Origin: Harmothoe impar
Taxonomy: Eukaryota > Annelida > Polychaeta > Phyllodocida > Polynoidae
Direction: 5' to 3'
DNA: 64,000 nucleotides
NCBI GenBank assembly: GCA_947462335.1
Contig: OX381709.1
Coordinates: forward strand, 66,952,609-67,016,608
Of this stretch, positions 11,301 to 21,320 are shown piece by piece. Positions within the stretch are counted from its first letter, which is position 1; each line of letters starts with the position of its first letter. A program made the translations under genes and the position numbers. The notes under the pieces were generated by a model. The model was not told the DNA's origin, searched no databases, and saw nothing but the letters and a program-made list of their open reading frames with translations.

Positions 11301-14300
11301 ATAAGACCATACTTAAGGCAGCACCACATTAACTTTCCCCACTAGCGGACGAGGCGCTACAAGACACAGGACATATTTTAACTGGAAGCAGCAACTGACA
11401 AGGTCTGTACAGATTTACTGTGTTCTTATTTCTCACACATGTACATACACCATATAGCATGTGCTGTAGATAGGGTTGGCGGAACACATGAATATATATT
11501 TGAATTTTGTGCTATTTAGTGTAAGGCTGGTGAAACCCCTTTACATCGGCACCGCAAGGGAGGGGGGTATTCTACATTAAATTTGTCATAACGTTCGTTT
11601 AGCAGACTGGTCACATTGCCATCTGTAATGTCACATTATAATATTAAACATTTCAACATGTGAGGAGATTCTCAAGATCATTATCTTTCAAACAGTTTAT
11701 AGTAGGGGTGGGAGAGAGGTGAGGGAAAATTTGGAAGGAGACTTACCCTTGTAAACTAAATATCCACAACGTAATAAAAATGTATATGACTAAATGTTGT
11801 TCTCCAAGTCTCCTTTTTGGGTATATGTAAATGTTATATAGACTTGTTAGTCTTGGGACCGTCTCATTATGCCACTTACGGCAAGCATCAGGCTTAACCT
11901 TTCCCTCGTATCTACACTTTATGATAGGATCTATATGAAAGTATATGTTGGTAATTATTAAAGTAAAGAGCTTGGGGTGTGCATCAGTGGGCTTACTGCT
12001 TTTATTTCATTACAAGATTTGTACATGTAAACATCATTTGTATAAGAGTATCTATTGCACCACAAGGAACGAGACTATATCACAATGTGTACTAATATCT
12101 ATAGGGTGAGTGTGATTCAGTAGTCGCAGCATGTAAGTATGCCAACGGTAACTTGCTGAAGAAGGGTGAAACTGAGGTGACAAATTTTCCCCACAGTAAA
12201 CGTTAAACAGTGAAATTTTTGTTGTGAAAAAAAAACATAAGGAAAAACCTGAAGAATGACTAGAACTATCCTCGTATCCCCTGTGTCTCCGGACAGGGAA
12301 GTCCCGGTGGTTTTGCAAACAAACACACTGGTTTTTATCTTAACGTCAGAGGGGAATTATCGATTAATAATGTACATATATGGGACACGTCATAAACAAG
12401 TTTGAAAGGTCCCCACTTAAAGATTACATCGATGACAATTGTTTATGTAAGGGAGAGGTGAAATGCGTAGGACAGGCTATTCATTATTAGAACCAACATA
12501 AATTATGTAAAATATGTCAATGAAGGAATATTCATCTTTGAGAGAAATTGAACTTCTATCTAAAGTGACCTAAGTGGTTAAGTGCGAGTGGTGATATTTA
12601 TAGGGCTGAGTACCTATCCCGACTCCACTCCAACTGTCGCTGGAGGGGTACCGAGATTTGCGAAGGACCAAATCTGATCAGTTTGATCTTAATACAAATA
12701 CAGATATTATGAGTGGACGGAGTTACCATCATGTCACAACCAGGTAGTACCAGGAAGTATCAGGGCTGGGCATGTTGTGATATGCTGGAGCAAACCTAGA
12801 AAGCTTTGGAGCAAAGTATTTCAGACTGGCACATATTAACTAGATTTGTGTGGCGGGGACCCCCCCCCTCCCCTACCCCCCCCCCCTCACTGAGGGGAAT
12901 TAAAGGAGAATTTTTAGTCTAGAGTCTTTAGTTTGGTGTGCTCTGCGTTTATTCAGGGCACACTGCTAAATTTTGCCTGTGCATTTTGTTTTGGGCACAT
13001 TGCTCCTGGAAAATAATTTTAGGGTGGTCATTGGTGACACATTGCTCTAGAAAAAATAGAAATTCTACTTTTAGATTGGTGTTTTCTATGAACTTTTGGG
13101 GCATATTCCTCCAAGAAAACTTAAAATCTCTTAATGTTATATTCTGAGGGGTTTGGGAGCACACTGCTCACAAAAGATTTGGAACATTTATTTCCTCGGA
13201 TCCCCCACTCCCTCCGACTTATTTCCTCGGATAACTTGCTTCCTCAGACATTTTTCCTTGCATTTTCTAAATTCGAGGAAGTGAGGGCAGACTGTAGTTA
13301 ACTTTATATCATAGATGTATTCTGATCATTTTGGAAGCATGTTGTTCTAGGATAAATTTTGAAAATCTACCTTTACATCAGTACATCTTGTGGGGTTTTG
13401 GTGGGGTGGGGCCATATTGTTCCAGAAGAAATTTGTAATTCTATCTGCAGATTGCTATATTTTGAGGGCATTGTGAGACAATTTGGGAAAATATGGTATA
13501 TCATTTTGGGTATGCTGCTCTTAAGAATATGGGCATTTTAATCTCAGATTGGTGCATTCTGTGGGCATATCGCTCTGGGAAAAGTTTGGAATTCCACCTT
13601 GAGATTGGTGTATTCTGAGGGGTTTGTGGATGTATAGATCCAAGAAGAATTTGAAAACCCATTGTTAGATGGGTATATATATATGCTAAGGGGCTATGGG
13701 AAATATTGTTCTTGGAACACTGCAAAATCTATTGAAATACTCCTAACTTTGGTTCTAATTGGAATATTTACATAATTCTTTCAGCTTTGGAAAGCCCAGA
13801 CTTCCCCGAATCTCCCTGTCGCATTTTCCAAGACCCCTGTCGCGACATTGCGACAGCTGCCCAGCCCTGCTGAGTATAAACTGAGACAATAGAGGGCTCC
13901 TTACTTGTGGTGCTGGGAGGACGTACCCGGCTGGGGTTCAGGGTCCTCGCTGACCTCCGTCTGGTGAGGTGGGTTTTGGTCAAGGTCATCTGTAGGGTCA
14001 GGGGTCAGGGGGTCAATGGTCACATCGTCCACTTCTTGTGCTGGTTCAGATTCGTTCTCTGAAGAATAACATTGAACAAGAAAATTATGAAATGGAATTT
14101 CAGTGTGATAAAAGTAATTGGGGCTGGTAAATATATTAAAAGATAATATCTGACGTACACGCACAGTATGTAAAATGTCACCCCAAGGTGCCTGTGTACA
14201 TATGGGTCTTAATGTAGAAACGATAATTATAACATTCTGATATCAAAATTTATGTTTCTTTTTCTCCCTTGGGCCCAATAATAACTATTTTGAATCAATA

Positions 14301-17300
14301 AAGTGATGAATCACTCGCAGTAATATTAAAGATTTATAGTGATGAATGTGAAAAGCAGGTCAAAATCGCCAGTGCCAAAACCAATCCAAGTCATATACAT
14401 GTACTAGTATCTATCTGTGTTGAACCGAGCGACATTTCTAGGTAGAGGCTCCTTGGAATAGAGGCTTAATGAAAACGCTTATGCCCAAAGGTCACTCACT
14501 ACCTTGGTCTACAATATGAGAGCTCTAAGTTATTGGATTTTCTACTGGCAATTTGTAAGCTGTAAATCATGTTACCGGGATATTACACATGCCAGCATAG
14601 CGAAAACAGAAAATTGTCTAAAAATACCTTTTCCTTTATATGTAGAAGCAGAGATTCAGCCAACTACTTCCATGTACACACATTTCATTATTATGCATAC
14701 TTTAATGTCAATGATTAGTCACATACATGGCTTACCAATCTAATAGAAGGAGCACTTAATATATAGGCCCAAGGACCATTGTAATCATTGAGGGTATGGT
14801 TGGAGATATTTACAACGTTATTCCAATATGTAGCATTGTATTGGCTATGGAAGATTGGTTCAAATACTATGGTAGAAACCACTTGATATAATTATCTAGA
14901 TACATGTACCGGTCCTGGGTATTTCACATGTTGCTTGTCTGAGTAGAATCTGACATGATAGACTATGTAGATCTACATGTATCTATGACCTTGCATATAA
15001 TCATGCAGGTACGATCAGTCTGATGGTAATGATACGTGTACATAAGGGTACACACATGGAAAGCACTTAGATACCTGTGTCATTGTAAATCACAAATAGC
15101 ACGGTACTGGTATGCATGTTATATATTGATATTGCAGTGTCCGCATGGTGGTTCATCATGTTCATCCCAATATGCCTTGTACGGTATTAAGGCTACTCTC
15201 TTTCTCTTTGTACTTTAGTAGACAGTATGGATCTATCTCTGTTATGTCGACTCTGTCGATAGCAATTACTAACAATTATGGACCAGTCAATACACAGGGT
15301 ACCGGTAGTATGGCAGAGAATATAGGCATTCCGGAAATAGCCAAGAACCAAGCGGTCACATACAGAAATCAAATACTCGCCACAGTCAAGTCCAACTCAG
15401 CATCATTAGGAAGACACACCAAACTACAGGCACAGGCGCCAAGTTAACGTTCTTCATAATTAATAGGGCCAGCATTTAATTAGTCATGATCAGTTCAGAA
15501 AGCCAGAGTCAGAGGTTGAAGTTAGTAGACATGCAGATATACACCAGGTCATACATTTATTACATACACCTATCAGCCTGCCTTTGTCGTTGTTGTAACC
15601 AGAATGGATGTCATACAGCAATTGTTATTTTTAGAATGTTATACATGCTTAGGGAGTGGTTACTCTTAAACAACACAGTGCGGTGGGTCTTCGGAAGGGC
15701 AATTGATATCTCAATTGATATGCAGTAACGTGCTGGCTTTTATTGCTGAAAGGAGTTGACATGCTTTTTCACCCCCCCCCCCCCCCCCCGATCTCAGGCC
15801 TATCAATTCTTTGTTGCCCCCCCCCCCCCCCATCGTTGTTAACAAATCACCACTCCCTAAATGTGTGAATGTCAAAGTTTAATGATCTTTTATCGTCCTT
15901 TACATACAGGAGTGTTACAGAATTATTTTCCGTTAGATCTTTTAATATCCTCTCAATTTCGAAGTTGTGAAAAAAAATTGGCGTAGGTATATGTAATAAA
16001 TACCAATTTGACAATAACTGTTATCCACAATTGTTATAAAGAGATAGCCATTCAAATATAGGACCACACGCTACATCCATGATATATGTATCTCAATACA
16101 ACAATTTGACAACGATTGTCATCTTGATGACGAGTGTATAGTTTGAGAACAGAAAGATCTGATTTATGTACAGGCGAGGAACTTCTGTGAGAGAGACAAG
16201 AAAAGCAGAGAGTTGAGCTGGAGGCTGGACATATGGTATACCTGAATGACACATATCATGTTCATCCCAAAACCAGTCATTTTCCCACGCCTTCAATACA
16301 TCACCTGGAAAGGGACACAATATTGAACCTCACCGCAATAAGGTTTCTTTTTATTCTGAACACGAGCAATAATATTGAGATGGTCAATTAGTTGTCATTT
16401 TGAAAGCTCTTACAAAATAGTCTGAATTCGCTTCCTTGTTATACCAAATCTTAACATCTACGATACAAAATCGTCACATGATTCTGTAGTCATTGCAACT
16501 ATTGCACTATAGCGACTAACCATTTTAGATACATACGCCTATATCATTACACAACCATGTCAAGCAACACAAACTACCTTCAAGCTCTTTATGTTACCAA
16601 AATCCTCCACCCCACTACCGGTTCATAATTCCAAAATCAAAAGTGGTCTTAAAACATGAGTTGGACTAGTAGATGGCTGGGTCAGGTATTCAACCTCTTG
16701 ATATGTTTTGTGTTTGGACTCAAGTATCAGGAAGTAACCTACGTACACCTTTAGTCTATTATGTCGCTCTGATTGGTTGTAGGGCTCTTCCCTTTTTAGG
16801 CTGACCCCATTGAATGATCATATTATGCTTATGCTAAGATTAGAATTTTACATCAACCTTCCAGACTGACATAAATTAAGGCTATACCTTAAACCATCTA
16901 CTGTGGTTTTGACCGCCTACATTAACAGATAGTGTTAAGAATATTGAAAATCCTAACAATAAAACAAATTGAATTACATCCCTGCTATAAATGCATAGCA
17001 GACAAAACGTGAGTATACACTAGGATTGCAATTGAAGAAATTGAAAGTTACCAGAAGGAATAGAGACCAGAAAAATCTGCCCCGGCAAACAAATACTTCA
17101 GTACCTACATCCGCGTTTAGACAAAGAAAGAAAAAATAAAGATGTTGATACTAGCGGGTAGCGGGTTTGGGAAGCAGGAAGCAGGTATTGGTGTAAATTA
17201 GGACAGGTCTAGCCATTCTGTTACTAAAGACAGCATCTGTGCATGTCTAAATGCCGCAAAATGCATTTCCATTGAGGCATTGTTAAGCGTTGGGACATGC

Positions 17301-19565
17301 AAAAACAGCTTTGTAAGTAAAGTCTTATCTAGGACTTGTTCATATTGACCAATTCATCTTCCTTCACAAAGTACATTACAATAATCACTGTTAATATGTA
17401 TCTGTATACTCTTCCAAATACTAATTTCTTTGCTCTTTTCGGGGACTTAAAACAGGAAACTACTACATCCATTTTCATTAGCTATTTCCCATACTACAGG
17501 TTTCATCCATTAGAAATAGTAAACCATCTCAGGAGGAAAATGAAAAACATTACACATATTAAGACTGAACAAATAGGTCACACATGACCATTGCCTTACC
17601 GGTGGGACTCGGGCTATGGTCTTCGGTATAGGTGGAGGTGGTGTCCAGTGGGCCGAGACTCTCAGGTGGGCTAACTGACACTAGTTCTGGTACCTCCACC
17701 TGAGCTGCTCCATCAGGCCCTGGAGCATCTTCTGTATCCTCCGCTGGGGTATCATTGGGTGTCTCTACTGCAGCCTCCTCCAGGGCCTTGTCGGCCTCCT
17801 GAGGCTGGACCTCTGGCCGGACCTCCGGCTGGACCTCCGGCTGGGTCCCACTGCCCGCACCCCGGTCACCCGCACGCCGCTGGTAGAGGGCAGCGGTCTC
17901 CTCCAGCTGCACAAACTCCAGGGAGCTGCTCGTGCTGGCCGAGTCGCTCACCTGCAACCAATGTGTTACTGTTACACCATGTAGAGGGGCTCATATGTAT
18001 CACCATGTACCTGGAGCTAACAGGGGGGGGGGGGGGGTGGGGCTGAAGCTAGGGAGAGGAGGATATTGGGGGTGCAGAATATATATTATATAGGGATAGC
18101 GTATTCTTTGTGTAAAAAGGGTCTCTAATGGGCGACGGGAGCTTAATAGGGGGAGGCGCCTATTACGTCAAATATGGTACAGGGTGAAAAAGTACCCATT
18201 AGGATATCTCTTATAAGTGCAAAAAAAAAAAGAAAAAAAAAAGAAAGAAAAAAAAAGTTGGCGGACCTACTGGGTATTGGTCTAGAGCCCTATAGTGTAC
18301 CTAGTGTAAGGGAGAACAACTAATACGAATGACATCATAGACATAGTGGGGATATCTTCCGGTATTGTGATTGGCATGTATTACTTCAACAGTGTTACCG
18401 AAAACGTTTTATGCACACAGGCCAATGTGGCCTGTCTTGCGAAATCTCACAGGCCATTTGCCTTCTACACAGGCCACATTGGCCCTTTTTCATATAAATA
18501 ATCATCCTTTAATAACAGCTTACAAAATCGATTTGAAAATGCCTAAATTCACGGAAAAATTTGCTTATAAGTTGGATGTACTCAGCTTCTAATAGGAATA
18601 TTTGAAAAATTCTTTCACTGATGGAAAGCTGAGATCATAGCCGGCCATTGTGACTGATGTCTGATGGCATCGTATCGGCCATTGCGATTCTACATCGGGA
18701 AAAGCTGATGTGCCTATGTCCTTTCGGCAACACGGTAGATAAACATTCTATTTGAACCCTTTAAGGACGGCATGTGCCTCAATTCGTCATGTTCATGTGT
18801 TGTGATGCTGCATCAACACAGCACTAGCGAATAATTCTCTGGGACTGTATTGGTGCATCAAGCCAACCCTTCAGGATTGTATCATGATGGCAAAAGGGAC
18901 TATCTCTATAGTATATCAAAACACTATGTTGGCCTTAAACCTTAAAGGGTTGACAAATTGTTTCGATATAAAATACATACGACCTAGTTCACCAGCCGTT
19001 TAATGCATGTTGGTAAAATGGTAAACACAGCATGCTACACATGGTATCTATGTTTACTTTACATGTATGAGTCATACCTGTATATATACATATATGTTAT
19101 ATATATATACAGGTAATCTATCGATGTAAGTCATGATCAATACTAGCCCTCCATGTGACATTCACTTGAGTGAGAGTGCTGGGGGATGGAAGTGGTGAGA
19201 TGAGGAAGGGGGAAGGGCGGGAGGAAGGGACGAGGAATGCAGGCAAGCAGGGATAGAGGACAAGGAGGGGGAGGGAGGAAGGTAAATATGGAAGGGGGAG
19301 TAGGGAGAGAGGGGGAGGGAGGTAGGCAGAAAGGGAAGGGACGAGGGAGGGAGCATACAGGGTGACAGGGAGGGAGGTATCTCATTCACATCACATTTTA
19401 TACGAACAAAGCGAAGGATGACCAAGGTATCGAGAAGCATGGACTCCAGAAATGATCTAGCAGCGAAAAGAATGCATTAAAACTACTCACATCACACTCG
19501 CCGGCGTCATTGACCACGGTCCAGCCAGTGATGCTAGAATCGCTGTCGCTGCTGTTATCTGCCAT
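3232..19565 (-). CDS. ccpg1/pbxip1-like: CCPG1/PBXIP1-family ER membrane protein, 12 coding exons (whole gene)
   Basis: Joining 19565-19491, 17951-17600, 16304-16242, 14058-13905, 10216-10134, 9797-9600, 8485-8231, 7496-7363, 6935-6795, 6355-6245, 5906-5663 and 5357-3232 gives 3936 nt (1311 aa plus stop). Every junction is GT-AG and phase-consistent. The protein opens with a Ser/Asp-rich MADNSSDSDSS segment and GWTVV, matching the CCPG1 N-terminus with its LC3-interacting W-x-x-V/I motif. An acidic, probably cytosolic N-terminal region (about 370 aa) follows, then one transmembrane helix (about 371-393), coiled-coil exons, and a long luminal tail with Lys/Glu, His-rich, Asp-rich and Cys-rich blocks. 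In vertebrates CCPG1 is an ER-phagy receptor with this topology, and PBXIP1 is its paralogue with a His-rich C-terminus. The protein is longer than the human members as I recall them. A single pre-duplication homologue is my inference. Confidence 0.85.
4345..4560 (-). repeat. In-frame 15-bp tandem repeat coding for PYHEK/HHHxK units
   Basis: On the plus strand the unit tacggcttctcatgg (15 bp) occurs four times near-identically at about 4413-4470. It grades into variants encoding HHHxK at 4471-4550. In the protein this gives four PYHEK units beside five His-triplet units. Confidence 0.85.
5663..5906 (-). CDS. ccpg1/pbxip1-like: CCPG1-like coding exon 11 (coiled coil)
   Basis: The acceptor is tatttcag|ACTTAC and the donor ATCTCAG|GTAAAT; phase is 0 in and 1 out. 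Heptad-like spacing is clear (LRNELNRVQMENADLRAEV, then VNQLASENDDLKSAV), a typical luminal coiled coil for this family. Confidence 0.8.
6245..6355 (-). CDS. ccpg1/pbxip1-like: CCPG1-like coding exon 10
   Basis: It encodes 37 codons in phase 0-0, with acceptor ccctacag|AACCCT and donor CTCAAG|GTAAAG. The exon is Lys/Glu/Pro-rich (KLNKPDKEPEKEDDLK). Confidence 0.7.
6522..6650. repeat. Interspersed palindromic repeat (gtataagccgcggcttatac type), copy 1
   Basis: This intronic segment begins tactgtagtatac and contains ctcgtataagccgc, with an inverted partner gcggcttatacgcgag. A diverged second copy lies at 7041-7160, so it is a dispersed inverted-repeat element. Confidence 0.55.
6795..6935 (-). 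CDS. ccpg1/pbxip1-like: CCPG1-like coding exon 9
   Basis: It encodes 47 codons in phase 0-0, with acceptor tgctgcag|TTTGAG and donor CAGCAG|GTACGT. It is Ala/Gly/Pro/Gln-rich and looks like a flexible linker within the luminal part. It is a symmetric exon that could be skipped in frame. Confidence 0.7.
7041..7160. repeat. Interspersed palindromic repeat, copy 2
   Basis: The segment starts tactgtagtatacatctaa and continues actcgtgtataagcc, parallel to the copy at 6522. The right end (atgcgagaatttacagta) is diverged. Confidence 0.45.
7363..7496 (-). CDS. ccpg1/pbxip1-like: CCPG1-like coding exon 8 (luminal coiled coil start)
   Basis: The acceptor is tgttgtag|GGGTG and the donor CAAGGG|GTAAGT; phase is 1 in and 0 out. 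The content is Lys/Arg/Glu-rich amphipathic helix (KMQVERMKG, KQADVLKGKIRKL) directly after the membrane segment. Confidence 0.8.
7640..7830. repeat. Intronic minisatellite, about 30-bp unit
   Basis: Units of the type cgacatggtcatttcttaaa repeat three to four times (clear at 7735-7815). More degenerate gacatgggacatg copies lie to the left. It sits in the intron between exons 7 and 8 of the CCPG1-like gene. Confidence 0.7.
7945..8023. mobile_element. 79-bp micro-MITE, TTAA target, copy 1
   Basis: The ends are TTAAAGGCGCACTGA and its reverse complement. A second copy of identical length in the opposite orientation is at 45708-45786, with nearly the same core. The TTAA at both edges is probably the duplicated target. 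Confidence 0.8.
8231..8485 (-). CDS. ccpg1/pbxip1-like: CCPG1-like coding exon 7 (transmembrane helix)
   Basis: The acceptor is ctggcag|AAGAAG and the donor ACATTG|GTGAGG; phase is 1 in and 1 out. An acidic cluster (six Glu, then DDTDDSD) is followed by an Arg-rich juxtamembrane stretch (GRRLYRHRPN). A hydrophobic helix of about 23 residues (VLTVISLVALFLAIGVAV) ends in GHYIG. The positive-inside rule puts the N-terminus in the cytosol. Confidence 0.85.
8491..8545. promoter_or_regulatory. Cluster of AGGTCA-like half-sites in intron 6
   Basis: The plus strand carries agggtcaaggtcacacaagg, then tcacggggtcaaggcc and cagggtcaagg. These are direct repeats resembling nuclear-receptor half-sites. 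They abut the acceptor of exon 7 and may only be a low-complexity pyrimidine tract on the transcribed strand. Confidence 0.3.
9600..9797 (-). CDS. ccpg1/pbxip1-like: CCPG1-like coding exon 6 (second FIP200-type motif)
   Basis: The acceptor is tgtttcag|ACTCAG and the donor GGCCAG|GTAAGC; phase is 1 in and 1 out. The exon 5-6 junction reads ESDSDSDFVQLDLVP (F246-V-Q-L249). This resembles the acidic D-x-D-aliphatic-V-x-L motif I recall as a FIP200-interacting region of human CCPG1. The rest is Ser/Ala-rich. Confidence 0.8.
10134..10216 (-). CDS. ccpg1/pbxip1-like: CCPG1-like coding exon 5
   Basis: The acceptor is ttatttcag|CGCGAT and the donor TCGG|GTAGGA; phase is 2 in and 1 out. It encodes AIDDVAANQNHQIELLHAAL and ends in RQESDS, which continues into the Ser/Asp run of exon 6. 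Confidence 0.75.
10217..12889. other. Intron 4 of the CCPG1-like gene, unique-looking part
   Basis: This AT-rich intron sequence has scattered short open frames without splice context or recognisable domains. A poly-C stretch lies at about 12860-12888. I see no additional exon. Confidence 0.5.
12890..13720. repeat. Degenerate tandem repeat, unit about 80-100 bp, in intron 4
   Basis: Diverged units recur with the elements agattggtgtattctgaggg, then gggcatattgctcc, then aagaaaattttgaaattctac (for example near 13070, 13130, 13360, 13550 and 13610). Old, degenerate copies explain the many short open frames here. The segment 13273-13299 (attcgaggaagtgaggg) is an unrelated element end, also seen at 35177-35357. 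Confidence 0.6.
13905..14058 (-). CDS. ccpg1/pbxip1-like: CCPG1-like coding exon 4
   Basis: The acceptor is tcttcag|AGAAC and the donor CACAA|GTAAGG; phase is 1 in and 2 out. It encodes residues 164-214, an acidic, Pro-rich disordered segment (DPLTPDPTDDLDQNPP) typical of the cytosolic tail. Confidence 0.75.
14059..16241. other. Intron 3 of the CCPG1-like gene
   Basis: The intron is AT-rich with two poly-C runs at about 15772-15832. No recognisable exon or RNA gene was found. Confidence 0.5.
16242..16304 (-). CDS. ccpg1/pbxip1-like: CCPG1-like coding exon 3 (63-nt phase 1-1 exon)
   Basis: The acceptor is ctttccag|GTG and the donor CATTCAG|GTATAC. It is 21 codons long, enters and leaves in phase 1, and contains KAWENDWFWDEHDM. 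Because the flanking exons would also join in frame without it, it could be an alternatively spliced cassette. Splice sites and open frame are good, but the exon is short, so confidence is moderate. Confidence 0.6.
16305..17599. other. Intron 2 of the CCPG1-like gene
   Basis: This is AT-rich intron sequence. I see no coding exon or obvious repeat in it. Confidence 0.5.
17600..17951 (-). CDS. ccpg1/pbxip1-like: CCPG1-like coding exon 2 (acidic, candidate FIP200-type motif)
   Basis: The acceptor is ttgcag|GTGAGC and the donor ACCG|GTAAGG; phase is 0 in and 1 out. The exon encodes residues 26-142. SSSLEFVQLEE (F38-V-Q-L41) is an acidic-flanked aromatic-x-x-aliphatic motif close behind the LIR. 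A short PEV-type tandem (QPEVQPEVRPEVQP) and a Glu/Pro/Ser-rich, probably disordered stretch follow. Confidence 0.8.
18757..18958. repeat. Weak inverted-repeat segment, about 200 bp, intron 1
   Basis: The ends aaccctttaagg and ccttaaagggttg are inverted copies of about 12 bp. This could be a small MITE, but the arms are too short to be sure. Confidence 0.3.
19077..19114. repeat. AT-rich palindrome in intron 1
   Basis: The sequence acctgtatatata is mirrored by tatatatacaggt, giving a perfect-looking hairpin of about 38 bp. Confidence 0.6.
19197..19380. repeat. Purine-only (G/A) tract in intron 1
   Basis: About 180 bases of almost pure purine are rich in ggaggga and gggggag. The tract begins about 110 bases inside the donor of coding exon 1. 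The transcribed gene reads it as a C/U tract. It is able to form G-quadruplex or triplex structures. Confidence 0.7.
19491..19565 (-). CDS. ccpg1/pbxip1-like: CCPG1-like coding exon 1 (LIR motif)
   Basis: The exon encodes 25 residues, MADNSSDSDSSITGWTVV and onwards, and ends in phase 0 at donor GAT|GTGAGT. W15-T-V-V18 fits the LIR consensus (aromatic-x-x-aliphatic). It is preceded by Ser/Asp residues as in vertebrate CCPG1, where this motif binds Atg8-family proteins. This exon is what identifies the family. Confidence 0.85.
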
Positions 19566-19630
19566 GTCTCAGTACAGCATCCCGAGTCGGCACAAACTTC
19601 ACACTATCTGTCTACTATAGAGATGTACGT
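19566..19630 (-). other. 5' UTR part of first coding exon with upstream splice acceptor
   Basis: Reading the minus strand, a good acceptor (tttgtttcag, its AG complementing 19631-19632) lies 65 bases before the ATG at 19565. The start codon is therefore probably in exon 2, behind a non-coding first exon further right. I could not place that exon with certainty. Confidence 0.5.
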
Positions 19631-20950
19631 CTGAAACAAATAGACAAAGCTGCTATGGGTGATTGAGTATCAATAACTAGAAATTCATATAATTTAGAAA
19701 CATTTTGTTCAGATCAGGGCTTAGAAGCTATGTCTCTGTTCATATATATATACCGGGTAGATGCTATTGCTCTTTTAGTGCTTGGGGTTTTATATTACCG
19801 GTATTATTACTAATGCCCTATAAACACATAAATTTACCACCATCGAAAGTTATATGAATCGCTGCTCATTTCCTGCTTTATTCAAAGCTGCAAAACAACA
19901 CACCAACATATGCAGTATTCCTGTACTGTTATGTGTGACTAGACAGTGCTCCACGTGATTAGCACTCGCCCGAGTAGGCTGTTTAGTGCAGAAAGGCCTC
20001 ACAACAGGAGAGGGGTGCTCATTGGGGGGGGGGGGGGGGGCGTTTATCATGTTGAATACGGTATTTATGATATTGAAATACGTCTTGATTTAGTATTACT
20101 CACATATTTTGCAAAATGGCATAAAAGTATGAAAAAACACACAATTCTAGACATCGATCCGTGCACTACCTCCATTGCTTCATACAACTTATGGTCATCC
20201 AGTTCACCTGAAAAAATGTAATGTTAGGCGCCTAATATTATAGCAAAACTGCCCAGGCCTATTAAGACTAGCTTGGACTGGGAGGGAATGGTTATCTCTT
20301 CTGCTCCCAACATGTCGATGATGTCATCTGTAGGTGTTGGACACCCGCTGAGAACCACGTCAGCACTCTACCCACCAACCTGGGTACCTCTACCGGTGAA
20401 AGAATAAACCACTCTGGGTATACAGGGCTGCTGCCAGTGCCTCTGGGAGGCACACATAAACATTGCACCTTTTTATGTGATAGATATACACCAAGTAGGG
20501 CACTGCTGCTCTAGACTATACATGTAGTGTACTTAGCGCCTGGGCTCCTACCTTGCACTGAGTAAAGCAAAGCCAAAGGGCACCTTGACTCGAGGTTATT
20601 TTGGGTCAAGCGGAGCCTGCATGGGTGTAGCTGACATTGTTTTGGTATGTCATGCCATGACCTTTACATGCTAGGGCATGGGCGTCACCTAGCCTACCAT
20701 TTTCTACATTTTGCATTACCATTGCTGTAACTTTACTTGTGATATTTAAAAACACGGTGGTACGATAGCAGTCACAGTCATACAAGAATCGACTGATCTC
20801 CGTGAATAAAGCCACATGTTCCTCGTAAAAACTATTGTCAAAGATCCACTGATCCAGAGCCTCTGCTTAATAACATTCCTCATGTGCCGTATTTTATATT
20901 TTTATTTCACAACACAACCTTCTCTAGATCACATATTCAATAGTATACAG
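19631..20950. other. Non-coding sequence upstream of the CCPG1-like coding start
   Basis: No exon is recognisable. A poly-G run at about 20026-20040 and short AT-rich stretches are the only features. Confidence 0.4.
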
Positions 20951-21320
20951 CAGGGCTCGACAAATCGTTCAGCATGTGTGTGTCCGCTGGGCACAGATAC
21001 AAACATATGTTGTGTCCAGTCGCTGAAATCTGTGCCCGACCGAACCATGAAAATTCAGAGATATTTCTCTTCAATTAGGATGATATATTTTAAGATCTTG
21101 TATTGAGATATTGACCTCCATATTAAGAATCCTGATACTGCAAGCTTTCCAACGTTGTATAACACTTCATTATTTGTCTGGTGGACTTTGCTCATGGAAA
21201 TATGGTCCAAAATTTGCTCAGTTTCACTTGTGTCCACTGGGCACAACTGTTAAATATTTCTGTGTCCAGTGTAATTGTTCTGTGTCACGGGCACTGGACA
21301 CAGTGATTTGTCGAGCCCTG
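20951..21320. mobile_element. 370-bp hAT-like MITE
   Basis: The terminal inverted repeats are CAGGGCTCGACAAATC and its exact reverse complement at 21305-21320. The inside holds two diverged copies of a tgtgtccgctgggcacag-type motif. Ends starting CAGGG are typical of hAT non-autonomous elements. I could not see a clean 8-bp target duplication. Confidence 0.7.

Noticed and set aside
19143..19440. Pro/Ser-rich minus-strand frames
   Set aside because: Translation of the purine tract; low complexity only.
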